From the NCBI GenBank assembly GCA_963556255.1, contig OY744607.1, positions 53,242,170 to 53,306,169 of the forward strand: DNA of 64,000 bases, read 5' to 3'. Below, piece after piece: positions 46,801 to 56,130 of the stretch. Made by a program: the position numbers and the translations under genes. Positions within the stretch are counted from its first letter, which is position 1. Each line of letters begins with the position of its first letter. The DNA comes from Allolobophora icterica. Taxonomy: Eukaryota > Annelida > Clitellata > Crassiclitellata > Lumbricidae. The notes under the pieces are model-generated. The model was not told the origin of the DNA. It ran no database searches and saw only the letters and a list, made by a program, of their open reading frames with translations.

Positions 46801-49297
46801 GTTTCCGACTCTGCGCTCTCGTCATTACATTTGCTCGTACACTCACATCTCCTTGTATCGTTTTAACTTTCATCTGTGGTACGGCTTTTAATTCGGCAAT
46901 TATCTCTGGATGCAACAAGAATCTTTCTGTACTGCCCATCTTTGCAATACTAGCACACATCAAGGTGACATAAGGTGTAAGTGAACACTGGATTTTACGC
47001 GGAAATCCCTCTTCTTCCACGTCACTATCACACAGTCTAACATCGACTTTCACTAACTTCGCAGGAATGGCATCTCCTGCCACACATTGCAAATTCACTT
47101 TTCCAATTTGTTCCACCTTCATGCCTTCCAGTAATTCTTCACTAATCACCGGAATTTCTGCTCCCGAGTCGCTCAGTGCTTTGACTTTCACTGGCTCTTT
47201 ACCGTCTACTGCACGAATTTCAACCTCGACATATTGCAAGAACGATTTCTTCAATATTCGACTGTCATCTTTTCCTATGACTTCTCTCTGAATTTCAGCA
47301 TCCAATAGAATTTCTTTTTGAATACCACATTTCATTACTGACTTTACTTCAGTCTCTTGGTTTTCTTGACTCGCGGTTTGATTATCTGTATCACTAACCA
47401 CTTGAATCAAATTCACCCTTGTGTGTTCTTGATTTCTGCTAGAACTAGCTGCTGCCACTGGAACTGGACAAAATTTAACCAAATGTTTGTCTGAACCACA
47501 GTTGTGACAACGCTTCACCACCATACCTCGTTGTTCATTGCCTTCATATCTCTTATACTGCGTAAACGATGTGTTGCCTTCCCTCTTGGCAAACGGCGCT
47601 GACGATTTGTTAAATCCCTGACGACCAAACGTCACTTCTCTGGTCTCATTGGGTACAGGGACATTAGCCTTGACTTCTTTACCTTTGAACTGACTCCCTG
47701 TTTCTGGATTACTTTTCCACTTTCCACTCTGGCTTTGGTTTACGGAACGTTGAGAAGGATAACTGTTTATATTTGGAAATGCAAACCCAATTCGATTGTT
47801 TACATGAATGTCTGCTAAGTCTGCCACTGCACTAGCTTGGAGACAGTCAGTTCCTTCCTTCGACAATACAAACTGTAGTGGACCTGGCGGTAAACATTCT
47901 TTCAGCTTATCCGCTACCAGCAAATCAAAGAGCGTATCATACTCTCTGTTCACGTTTCGACTTCTCACGTAATAGTTTAACAAGTTCTTAAGTCTTGCCG
48001 TAAACATCGTATAAGTCTCTTCTGTTGTCTTCTTAGCATCCACAAATCTGGCTCTGTATTCTCTCGAAGTCAACTTAAATTCTTTTAATAAGTGCTGCTT
48101 GACTCTATCATAATTGTCTAGATCATCGAATGACAATCTATTCAGAACAGTTCGAGCTTTCGGCGTCATCAATGGTAGTAATAATTTCACCCAAAACGGC
48201 TTTTCCACAGCAAAACTACGAAACGCGTTCTCGACTGTTTCAAAATATAATGGCACCTCCATCATATCAGTTGGCATTTGAGGCAATACATGCTTCATTG
48301 CATCACCTATTTTCTTAATTTTTGACACCAAAGTTTCACTTTCTTGCTGTTTCCTTCTTTCAGCTTCCCGTTCTTCTCTCATTTGCGTTTCTTTCAATGT
48401 CAATTTTGATTTCTCCAGTTTCAGACGTTCTTGTCTTTCTGTCTCTGCCTTTTCCAAACTTTCTTTCTGAAATTTGAGTTCTTCTTGTCTTATCTGTTCT
48501 GCGCGTTCTAACTCTAAAGTTCGCGCTTTTTCTTTTTCTTCTTCACGCATTCTCTTTGCTTCAATCTGTTGCTGACGAACCTCTTCATCACTTTTTCTAG
48601 CTTTTTCAAATTCAATCATCTGCTCCAATCTTCTTCTTTCAGCATCTTCCCTATCTCTTTTCAACTGTTCTAACTGAATCTCAAACTGATTCTTTTGCAA
48701 TTCAAGTTCTGCCTTACGCACTTGTTCTGCTTTATCTTCTCTCTCTCTTTGCAGACGCAATTCCTCTTGCCTTGCAAGTTCCGCTTTCTCTTCTTTCTCT
48801 CGCTGCAAGCGCAATTCTTTCTCTTCTTTCTCTCTCTGCAAACGTTCTGCTTTCTCTTCTTTCTCTCTCTGCAGACGTTCTGCTTTCTCTTCTTTCTCTC
48901 TCTGCAGACGTTCTGCTTTCTCTTCTTTCTCTCTCTGCAAGCGCAATTCGTCTTGTCTTACACGTTCTGCTTCTTGTCTCAGCTCTTTCTCTTCCTGTCT
49001 TCGTTTATCCTCTCTTTCTTTCTCTTCTTGTCTACTCATCATCATCCACTGCATCAACATCTCCATAGACATAGGCGCAGGAGGTTTTTCAATAGCCTTT
49101 TCTACGGCACCGCCAACGGCACCTTCTTCTTCGACTTCTTCTTTCACCCACACTTCAGCGAGTTCCTGTATCATGTCACCACGTGACATACCTTCTAATT
49201 GTTCTTCTTTAAAACCGGCTTTCAACAAACGCTGTTTCAGCCTTTCCGTAGATATCTTCTTAATATCTGCTTGTCTTTCAGCACTTAGTTTCTCCAT
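43823..49297 (-). CDS. Gag-pol polyprotein, integrase upstream of reverse transcriptase, 1824 aa
   Basis: One uninterrupted frame, no gag/pol frameshift. In order: short SAP-like start (RLLKAGFKEEQLEGMSRGDM); charged coiled coil with EKEEKAERLQR repeats (about 110-330); gag; zinc knuckle CX2CX4HX4C at C597/C600/H605/C610; aspartic protease DSGA at D710; acidic Ser-rich linker; integrase HHCC (H978, H985, C1015, C1018); integrase core D1048, D1108, E1144 with exact D,D(35)E spacing; GPY/F-like tail (SRWHGPCTI); reverse transcriptase with YVDD at 1558-1561; RNase H (YCDSS with D1709, TDHNPLTY). RNase H ends the protein, so integrase is not C-terminal as in ordinary Ty3/gypsy. All catalytic residues looked for are present, consistent with a recently active copy. 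Confidence 0.93.
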   Translation of the reverse strand: MEKLSAERQADIKKISTERLKQRLLKAGFKEEQLEGMSRGDMIQELAEVWVKEEVEEEGAVGGAVEKAIEKPPAPMSMEMLMQWMMMSRQEEKEREDKRRQEEKELRQEAERVRQDELRLQREKEEKAERLQREKEEKAERLQREKEEKAERLQREKEEKELRLQREKEEKAELARQEELRLQREREDKAEQVRKAELELQKNQFEIQLEQLKRDREDAERRRLEQMIEFEKARKSDEEVRQQQIEAKRMREEEKEKARTLELERAEQIRQEELKFQKESLEKAETERQERLKLEKSKLTLKETQMREEREAERRKQQESETLVSKIKKIGDAMKHVLPQMPTDMMEVPLYFETVENAFRSFAVEKPFWVKLLLPLMTPKARTVLNRLSFDDLDNYDRVKQHLLKEFKLTSREYRARFVDAKKTTEETYTMFTARLKNLLNYYVRSRNVNREYDTLFDLLVADKLKECLPPGPLQFVLSKEGTDCLQASAVADLADIHVNNRIGFAFPNINSYPSQRSVNQSQSGKWKSNPETGSQFKGKEVKANVPVPNETREVTFGRQGFNKSSAPFAKREGNTSFTQYKRYEGNEQRGMVVKRCHNCGSDKHLVKFCPVPVAAASSSRNQEHTRVNLIQVVSDTDNQTASQENQETEVKSVMKCGIQKEILLDAEIQREVIGKDDSRILKKSFLQYVEVEIRAVDGKEPVKVKALSDSGAEIPVISEELLEGMKVEQIGKVNLQCVAGDAIPAKLVKVDVRLCDSDVEEEGFPRKIQCSLTPYVTLMCASIAKMGSTERFLLHPEIIAELKAVPQMKVKTIQGDVSVRANVMTRAQSRKQEMVDVDEKSETESSSDEENESNKQRSLSRDGVTSEINEQEMAACENGTLNETEEDNECDVGIGDLYRDEEMDEEQKVQIADSKKFEEQQRNDESLKPWWKLAQEKESEFCVINGLLHKKYQILDQTIYQLVLPKERRIKVMELAHESVFGGHLGEEKTRERIKLSFVWPKMRRDIVKFCKSCEKCQLKARSLVMDRVPITPVSREEVAFKRMTMDLVGPIDPVSAAGHKYCLCIVDSCTRWPTIFLLKSLTAKAVCEALTELFMNVGVPSVITSDQGTNFTASLTREFLNLMGCSPRFDTPGHPEAAGLVERWNQTFKKMIHHVIIDNPRKWHKIIPFTVWALREVPNATTGVSPYMLVYGKIPRGPLAILKESWAREINLPPHVGVKPEKYLKELKENMEKALLFAESYSREKQLQYTNQYNKRAKHKEFEAGEKVIVLYPTSTNKLISRWHGPCTIIHRRSKYSYLVDMGENGRKIIHANKIRKYITRALSCGLIVEEDEDFGSVVELPMRNEVQDDKNSLNLDPEQISHLTVTQQEQLLKVLNKYCDRFSEKPGLCTLVEHEIELKPGFRGKEFAAYRIPLIYRSEVERQIKEMLKTNIIKPSSSRMASPLVIVKKKDGSLRLACDYRYINSFTVDCKYPMPIVRDVLNKVGKSNVISILDCRSAYWTCPVKQSDQWKTAFVTHNGLYEFTRVPFGMINSGRTFVKAINVVLQPISDFAEPYVDDIAVHSDSWKIHLQQLDAFLKQMRLHNITLNLKKCIFGKSEVRFIGHVVGSGKIKMNPDRIESLTNLKIPETKKQVKQLLGFFNYYRQFIKDFAQIAKPLSDLTSKRVSDKIDWTVEHQQAFDLLKEAVRSKVVLYVFEVGKPFNLYCDSSDFAVGAVLTQMNDKGIERPVSFISQKLTDTQKRWATVEKEAYAIVWALNKLKEIIIGSKIFIFTDHNPLTYLTESMSKSAKLVRWALALQTFDVEVKYKKGRLNVIADCLSRL
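48820..48945 (-). repeat. In-frame 33-bp repeats in the gag coiled coil
   Basis: Near-identical units coding EKEEKAERLQR follow each other several times. They lie inside the gag-pol frame and lengthen its coiled coil in 11-residue steps. The plus-strand open frames here are shadows. Confidence 0.8.
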
Positions 49298-49474
49298 CTT
49301 ACTTGTTTACTTTGGTGATTTCTCTTTTCAAAGAAGTCACGGTTTTTCTTGTTGTGTGAATCGATAAACAAACGGGATTTCTTTTATATTTGTTCGTGGA
49401 AAACAACGAAATTTTTATACCGTTTCTCGTGTTCCACCGTCGTTGATATCGTAGACACGTCACCCAGCAACAAC

Positions 49475-49735
49475 GCGTAAATTCTTCTAACACCGTCGTA
49501 GATTCTTCTAACACCGTTGTAAATTCTTTTATCACCGTCGTAGATTCTTCTATCCGCCGAAGGAGGTGATAACGTGAATTTTAATCCACTGAGTTTATAT
49601 CCACCGTGAGTAATTATTCCACCGTGAGTAATTATTCCACCGTGAGTATTTATCCACCGTGAGTTATTTATCCACCGTGAGTTCTTATCCACCGTGAGTT
49701 CTTATCCACCGTGAGTTCTTATCCACACCGTCACT
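49475..49735 (-). repeat. Two tandem arrays in the 5' leader of the LTR element
   Basis: 49600-49735 has about seven units of 17-19 bp (plus strand ATCCACCGTGAGTTCTT and variants). 49475-49560 has about four units of 23-24 bp (GTAGATTCTTCTAACACCGTC). They lie between the primer-binding region and the gag start, where packaging or translation signals are usual. Confidence 0.85.
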
Positions 49736-49746
49736 GCCACCAATAA
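49727..49746 (-). promoter_or_regulatory. Candidate tRNA primer-binding site
   Basis: In element orientation the 5' LTR ends TTGACA and is followed by TTATTGGTGGCAGTGACGG. The TGGTGGCAGTG part begins with TGG (complement of a tRNA CCA end), four bases after the LTR. I cannot name the tRNA. Confidence 0.5.
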
Positions 49747-50223
49747 TGTCAACCCAATCCTTCCGTTGACAATCCTTTTGATTAAATCCTTGTTCTCTTC
49801 GTACTTAACGCCTATTTAACGTTCACCTTTTGAACACTAATTCTACGTATAAGTATAACCTGAACTAATCAGCAACACAGTTTAATATCCTTTAGTTTAA
49901 TAAGAAACAAACAGACAGAACTCAATTCGATTACAACTCAACTAGTCAGCCACACTACTACAGCGAACACACTCGAATTCAAACTTCTCTAGTCAGCATA
50001 ATTCTTCGCGCCTCTTGACACACCTGTCCTCTGTGCGCATAAGCGAACTCTAATAATATACATATAGCGCGCCGCTGCCGATATCGGCCGGCCGCGCGTG
50101 TCACTAAGACTAAACGTTATACATCTATCATATATACATATACACGTGAAACTAAAGTAAGCGCACTAAATATATACGCTAAATACCTCGCACTGCAAAA
50201 CTGTACACAAAACTCAGTTCACA
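49747..50223 (-). repeat. 5' LTR of the Gmr1-type element (477 bp)
   Basis: Same sequence as 43230-43706 as far as I can read it. As the upstream LTR in element orientation it should carry the promoter and polyadenylation signals of the element. Confidence 0.95.
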
Positions 50224-51228
50224 GATAGATAGATAGATAGATATATAGATAGATAGATAGGTAGATAGGTAGATAGGTAGATAGGTAGATAGACAGAGAT
50301 ATAGACAGAGATATAGAAAGAGAGACAGACAGAGACAGACAGAGACAGTGATCCAAAGAGACTCCTCCCACTGTAGGTTCAACAAGACCAAAGCGTTGCC
50401 TGAGGCGGGGCCAAAACTTACGCTACGCGTACCCCGCTGAAACCAGAGTCCAGAATATAACCGCAGCTCTCACATGGCCAGCACCTTCTCAGTCCTCTTC
50501 CTTGTCTTTCCATGTGTCTGTGTAATTACACGTCTGCGTTCGTGTGCATGTTGTGTCTACAAGCGCCATGGTTGTGCTACCATTGGTCATTAAAGAACCG
50601 TTAAAGTTGAACGTTTCGAATCAGTTACTTCTCATAATGAAACACCCACACGGGTAGCCGCTTTGTCTGTTCGCGTGTGTGCCTGCTGCGTATGTCTGCT
50701 TGTCATATCGTCGAGTACAGATGGACCCTAATAAAATTATTAATATCATGATTAATGCGTGTTTTATTACTCTGTACTGTCTACGATTCAGCGGTGGATT
50801 TAAAAGGCGCACCTGAGGAGCAAACCACGAAAACGATGTTGTTGTTTATTTACTTACTGTTTTATTTACTAACTTGTAGAATTTATTTATCCATTTATTA
50901 TATAATTCATTTATTTGAATGATTTATTTGCTCATTCATTTATTAAGTTACATATTATTTATTGAAATTATTATTTACTTATTATTTATTTATTTATTTA
51001 CATAATATATTTATTTATTTTATTTTATATTATTTTGTTTAATTATTTGTTTATTTATATATTATTTTATTATTTTATTTATTTATATTTATTTGTTTAT
51101 TTATTTGTTTATTGATTTTATTTAATTGTTTATTTAATTGTTTATTTATTTATTTATTTGTTTATTTATTTATTTATTTGTTTATTTATTTGTTTCTTTC
51201 CTTCTTTATTATTTTAATTATTTATCCA
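50224..51228. other. GATA/GACAGA and TTTA microsatellites, intergenic
   Basis: 50224-50350 continues the (GATA)n and (GACAGA)n target repeat. 50351-50815 is unique sequence without a recognised gene. 50840-51225 is an irregular TTTA/TTTG-rich tract. Confidence 0.6.
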
Positions 51229-51445
51229 ATGCCCGATAGCGCATTGGATAACATCTGGCATAGAGTGCGAGAGGTACAGAGATCGAGTCCCATAGGCGGA
51301 CATGCTTTGTAGGCTGCAATTTGCGCCGTGTATTGCAGGCTGTCTGTTCTGTTAGTAGTTAAGGTTTATCGCATAACATGTACTTGTACAGCGCAGTGCG
51401 TTTGCAGGCGCTTAATTAAAGAATAAATATTATTATTATTATTAA
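51229..51445 (+). repeat. tRNA-derived SINE, family S3
   Basis: CCGATAGCGCATTGGATAAC (A-box side) and AGATCGAGTCCCATAGG (B-box side) form the tRNA-like head. The body is unlike S1 and S2. It ends AGGCGCTTAATTAAAG followed by (ATT)n. Confidence 0.65.
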
Positions 51446-51599
51446 TTATACTTATTTTTAGAACAGGACACAGCTAGACTTACATGCAAGTTTAGCGTAG
51501 CATCGGATAGTATTAGTAAACTGTAGTAGAGTACAGTATAATTGTAGTATGGTATTGCCTAGAGAAGAAGTATACAGAGGCCAAGGAAACGAAGTCGCC

Positions 51600-51794
51600 A
51601 ACACTGCTCTTCGTCGTTTCCTTCTTCTTCATCATCATTATCATCATCATTATTATCATAATCATCATCATCATCATCTTATTCTTCATCTTCTTTTCTT
51701 CTTCTTTGTCATTTTTATCTTCATCATTGTCTTCGTCATCTTCATAATCGTCATCAGTTTCCTCCTCTCCCTCCTATTTTCTACCCCTCTTCCT
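51600..51794. repeat. Pyrimidine-rich TCATCTTC tract, left part
   Basis: CATCATTATC and CTTCTTCTTC repeats. The same kind of tract resumes at 54101 and 54562, so the two hAT elements between them split one original simple repeat. Confidence 0.75.
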
Positions 51795-54100
51795 CAGAGC
51801 CGTTTTAATTTTTGGGGGCCCTAGGCACAATCCTTACAAATCCTAACTTACCTTAAACGTAACACGATTTCCACCTCAATCTCTCATGAAGTATCAGATA
51901 TAGGGTATTGCAGTAATGCATTGCATGTGCAGAGTAGGGTGGAGTGAAAAATTTTTTTCTCGAATTTCCAATTCTAGTAGTGATTAAAAGTTGCCTATGG
52001 TATCACAGAATTGCTAAAAAAAATTTGGCATTCCTATGTTGACGTCTTCTGCCCTCTACCGGCGGTAAAATATTTACCATATAAAATTCTTTGAATAACG
52101 TCAATGTGTTGCATTATTTTTCTTTTTCTTGAACTGACTGTCTTCGAACGGTTACAATTCATGAAATACACGTTCAAATCAGTTGCGGAAATCGCCTCTG
52201 GTGTGTTACAGGTTAATATAATTGTAACCAGGGGCGTAACTTTGGTCTAAAAAGTGGGGGGGAACCAATTTCTTACATACAGGAAGCAAGGCGTTGACTG
52301 CGATCTCTGGGAAGGCAAAATAATAAAATATTGATTGACATTGTTCATAAAGTGGGGGGTACGGTACCCCAGCCCAAAGAGTGGGGTGGGGTACGGTTAC
52401 CCTCGTTCCCCCGATAAATTAGGCCTATGATTGTAACGCCTAATGAATGCAGCGACATTACTGAAAGGAAGAAAATTAGGAGAGTACCAAAGCTCTGTTC
52501 AAACAGGATGCGCCAGCATACGACTGTGACTGTTGAGGGGGTTTTCCAGAGAGTAATCCAAAAGAGGTCTGAGTCTGGTTTGGGGGGGGCAGATCAAGAG
52601 AGGAGGCAGAGCAGCTGTGAAGGCGGGTGTTATTTAGGGCGAGGAGAATTGGAAGGTGAGACTTCAGTTTGGAGTGGAAAGCCCGGAGATAGATCTATAG
52701 AGGAGCACGAGGAGAAGGATGGAGGACGGGTTGGAATGATGATGGAGGAACCAAGAATCTGCGGAATTCAAGGTGGAGATCGTTCCAGAGGCGTGGTGCT
52801 CTGTTGTATTATTGGATATTATCCAGCCCAAGTACCTCCGTGGTCTCTTCACCACCCAGGCAACCCGCTCCACCCGATCCTCCTCCTATTTCAGTATTTC
52901 TCGATCTCCGGTCACTACTCATCTCAAGTTCTCCAACCCAGCATATCCAACATAGCATCACGCCTCTGGAACGATCTCCCTCTTGAATTCCGCAGATTCT
53001 TGGTTCCTCCATCATCATTCCAACCCGTCCTCCATCCTTCTCCTCATGTTCCTCTATCCATCTCCGGGCTTTCCACTCCAAACTGAAGTCTCACCTTCCA
53101 ATTCTCCTCGCCCTAAATAACACCCGCCTTCACAGCTGCTCTGCCTCCTCTCTTGATCTGCCCCCCCCCCCAACCAGACTCAGACCTCTTTTGGATTACT
53201 CTCTGGAAAACCTCCTCAACAGTCACAGTCGTATGCTGGCGCATCCTGTTTGAACAGAGCTTTGGTACTCTCCTAATTTTCTTCCTTTCAGTAATGTCGC
53301 TGCATTCATTAGGCGTTACAATCATAGGCCTAATTTATCGGGGGAACGAGGGTAACCGTACCCCACCCCACTCTTTGGGCTGGGGTACCGTACCCCCCAC
53401 TTTATGAACAATGCCAATCAATATTTTATTATTTTGCCTTCCCAGAGATCGCAGTCAACGCCTTGCTTCCTGTATGTAAGAAATTGGTTCCCCCCCACTT
53501 TTTAGACCAAAGTTACGCCTCTGGTTACAATTATATAATCCTGTAACACACCAAAGGCGATTTCCGCAACTGATTTGAACGTGTATTTCATGAATTGTAA
53601 CCGTTCGAAGACAGTCAGTTCAAGAAAAAGAAAAATAATGCAACACATTGACGTTATTCAAAGAATTTTATATGGTAAATATTTTACCGCCGGTAGAGGG
53701 CAGAAGACGTCAACATAGGAATGCCAAATTTTTTGTAGCAATTCTGTGATACCATAGGCTACTTTTAATCACTATTAGAATTAGAAATTCGAGAAAAAAA
53801 TTTTTTCACTCCACCCTAGTGCATAGGTGTCATTTTGTAAAATTTATTAATATAGTACTGTTACTATACTCATAATAACACAGCTAACACAGCAATCTTT
53901 GTACTACAAGTGTAAAATAAAAGTTTAGTTTAACATACGTTACAGTTTCCATTGTTAATTTATTTGTTGTACAAATTGAAAATGAGATTGTATGAGTAAA
54001 TGTTTGCTATAGGCCTATGTTTCTGGGCCGTCGCGGGGCCCCCCGGTTGCGCGGGGCCCTAGGCATGTGCCTCGCGTGCCTAGGCCTTAAAACGGCACTG
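51795..54100. mobile_element. hAT element with perfect 8-bp TSD, split by a giant inverted repeat
   Basis: Ends CAGAGCCGTTTTAA and TTAAAACGGCACTG, with GGGGGCCCTAGGCAC and GTGCCTAGG subterminally. It is flanked by ctcttcct (51787-51794 and 54101-54108). Without the 1.88-kb insert at 51937-53816 the element is about 425 bp. GCGGGGCCC motifs near the right end recall the 1341-2302 and 54246-54561 elements. Non-autonomous. Confidence 0.85.
51937..53816. mobile_element. 1.88-kb fold-back element: two ~870-bp arms, ~140-bp loop
   Basis: Left arm 51937-52806 and right arm 52948-53816 are reverse complements with few mismatches. Outer ends are GGGTGGAGTGAAAAA and its complement. TA lies on each side (51935-51936 and 53817-53818), compatible with a TA target duplication. 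Inside each arm, at 52229 and 53523, a hAT-like end CAGGGGCGTAACTTTGG appears. The inner part of the arms and the loop code LINE C-terminus-like words (PKYLRGLF, RLWNDLPLEFR). Frames of 60-219 codons here are symmetric artefacts or LINE relics. Confidence 0.85.
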
Positions 54101-54890
54101 CTCTTCCTCGTCCCCTTCTTCATCTGCTTCCTTCTCCTATTCTTCCTCCTCTTCTTCCTCTTCATCCTCTTCTACTTCCTCATCCTACTCTTCTTATCCT
54201 TTCTCATCCTCTTCTTCTTCATGCTCTTCTTCGTCCTCATCCTCTCAGTGCTGGGCTTAGGATACTTCGGGCCCCGTGCAGAGTGAACTGTACGGGCCCC
54301 CATGACACAATTATTTTATTTTAGTAGATTGTTAACAAGTAGGCTACAACAAGTCAAATTTAACTATAGGCCTACACGAGAATTCTGGGATTTAGAGGAA
54401 GTTGACTTTTATTTTATTGATAAAAGAGAAGATTTAATCGAAAGCGTAATATTAATATTAGGGTGTCTTGTTCATGTTTATTTTCTGTGACATTTTCGGG
54501 CCCCTTTAATTTGCGGGCCCCGTGCGACCGCACGGTTCGCACGCCCCAAAGGCCGGCACTGATCCTCTTCTTGTACTTCCTCACCATCCTGTTCTTCTTC
54601 TTCTTCTTCCTCATCTTTATCTTCTGCTTACTCCTAGCTCATCCTTCTCTTGTATACTTCCTCATCATCTTCTTCTTCTTTCTCCTCATCTCCTTCTTCT
54701 ACTTCCTCATCATCCTCTTCCTTTCCTTTCTCTTCCTCCTCCTCGTTTCTCCTTCTTTCTCTTCTTCTTCTCATCCTCTTCTTCTTCCTCCTCCTCTTCC
54801 TCCTCATCTTTTTCTTCCTCTTTCTCTTCTTCTACTTCCTCATCCATCTCTTTTTCTACCTCCTCATCCCCTTCATCTCCTCTTCGCTGT
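54101..54890. repeat. Pyrimidine-rich TCCTCTTC tract, right part
   Basis: 54101-54245 and 54562-54890 are CTT/CCT-rich simple sequence, interrupted by a small hAT-like element. Open frames rich in S, L and F are compositional. Confidence 0.8.
54246..54561. mobile_element. Small hAT-like element inside the pyrimidine tract
   Basis: A 316-bp element starting CAGTGCTGGGCTTAGG and ending AAAGGCCGGCACTG, with CGGGCCCC motifs near both ends. Flanks catcctct and atcctctt agree only when shifted by one base, and the background repeat makes the target duplication unreliable. Confidence 0.55.
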
Positions 54891-54899
54891 ACATAGCAT

Positions 54900-55735
54900 C
54901 TGTTGCCATGGAAACGTTGGACCCGTAAGCAGAGTAAAGTACTAAATAGGTCATTTTATAACAGAGGATTTCTCGACACGAGCATGCCTGTCTGTCTGTC
55001 TGCCTCCGTGCATCTTCGTGTATGTGTGTTTGTCGACCTGCCGACGTGTTTGTGTGGAGATTAAAGAGACCGAACAATTCCACTGAATAGCGTGTAATAT
55101 GGAAGCGTGAATGTATTTACGCATACATACATATATACTTATATATACATATATATGAAACAAATATAAGAAACTTACATCATCAATCTAGCTATGTATA
55201 CTTGTTAATGTCTACAGTGTATATATGTAAATATATGATATGCATGTGAATATATAAACATATATACAAATATATATATATATGGATATTATTATATCTA
55301 TAAATGATTATGCATGTGTGTATATATATACATAGATTTATATATATATATTATATAAATGATTATGTATACATATACATTGCATTTAAGTATTCTTAGT
55401 GTATTTAGATATTCTGCTATATATATTTATAGGCTATGTATATATATACGTATATGGTATTTTGGATATCCTTTCATACAATAACAATCTCTTTGGGCAT
55501 TCATATATATATAAATATACCTATGTGTATATATATATATATATATATATTTGTGTGTTAGTCGGCCTCTTAAAACGGCGCCGTTCTCAGAAGTCCGTTG
55601 ATCGTCTTCGTCAGTTCGTAAACAAAGCACCTCTGTCTGTCCGTCTGTCTGTCTGCCTGCGTCTGTCTGTGTCTGTCTGTGTCTGTCTGTCTGTCTGTCT
55701 GTGTCTATCTGTGTGTCTGTCTGTCTGCCTGTCTG

Positions 55736-55800
<65 letters not shown>

Positions 55801-56130
55801 TTCTGCCTATTTTATACTGCTCTGTTCTGTTCTGTTATGCTCGTATATATATTTCATTATCAACTGTCTATCGGTCTTCTCTCCCTCTGTGTGTTTGTTG
55901 CCTGTCGGTCTGTTTGTTCATCAGTCCGTCTGTCTCTCCTTCTGTCTGTTTGTTTGTCCATCCGTATGTCTGTCTCTGTCTGTCTGTATGTCTGTCTCTG
56001 TCCATCTGAATTCCGCTTTTCACCAATGTTCGGAATTCTAAAACAGAATTGTCTTTAACTATTATGACCACCATCCGTGTGTATAACGGCGTTCGCGTTT
56101 CAGTTGTATTCTTTAAAATGTTAACTTAAG
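54900..56130. other. Intergenic stretch: AT-rich repeats and (CTGT)n
   Basis: TATATA/TACATA-rich sequence at 55120-55550, then a (TGTC)n/(CTGT)n microsatellite with variants at about 55630-56000. The 219-codon frame at 55399-56058 is a repeat artefact. No gene. Confidence 0.6.

Larger units (their letters stand above)
43230..50223 (-). mobile_element. Complete Gmr1-type Ty3/gypsy-related LTR retrotransposon
   Basis: A 6994-bp element on the minus strand with two 477-bp LTRs, a primer-binding region, a polypurine tract and one intact gag-pol frame. It lies in a GATA microsatellite. Both flanks read GATAG, compatible with a 5-bp target duplication that cannot be told from the repeat. The pol order is protease, integrase, reverse transcriptase, RNase H. 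That order is the mark of the Gmr1 group of deuterostome Ty3/gypsy relatives and is otherwise typical of Ty1/copia. No env-like frame follows pol. Confidence 0.93.

Noticed and set aside
46461..46973. 170-codon plus-strand frame inside the LTR element
   Set aside because: Shadow of the minus-strand gag-pol frame.
43823..49297. Ty1/copia assignment from the integrase-first order
   Set aside because: The YVDD reverse transcriptase, RNase H style, HHCC integrase with GPY/F-like tail and CX2CX4HX4C gag fit Ty3/gypsy; the order alone matches the Gmr1 group.
52427..53086. 219-codon plus-strand frame
   Set aside because: Crosses both arms of the inverted repeat and mixes antisense with sense LINE relics, so it is not a gene.
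55399..56058. 219-codon frame with SVCLSVCL repeats
   Set aside because: Artefact of the CTGT microsatellite.
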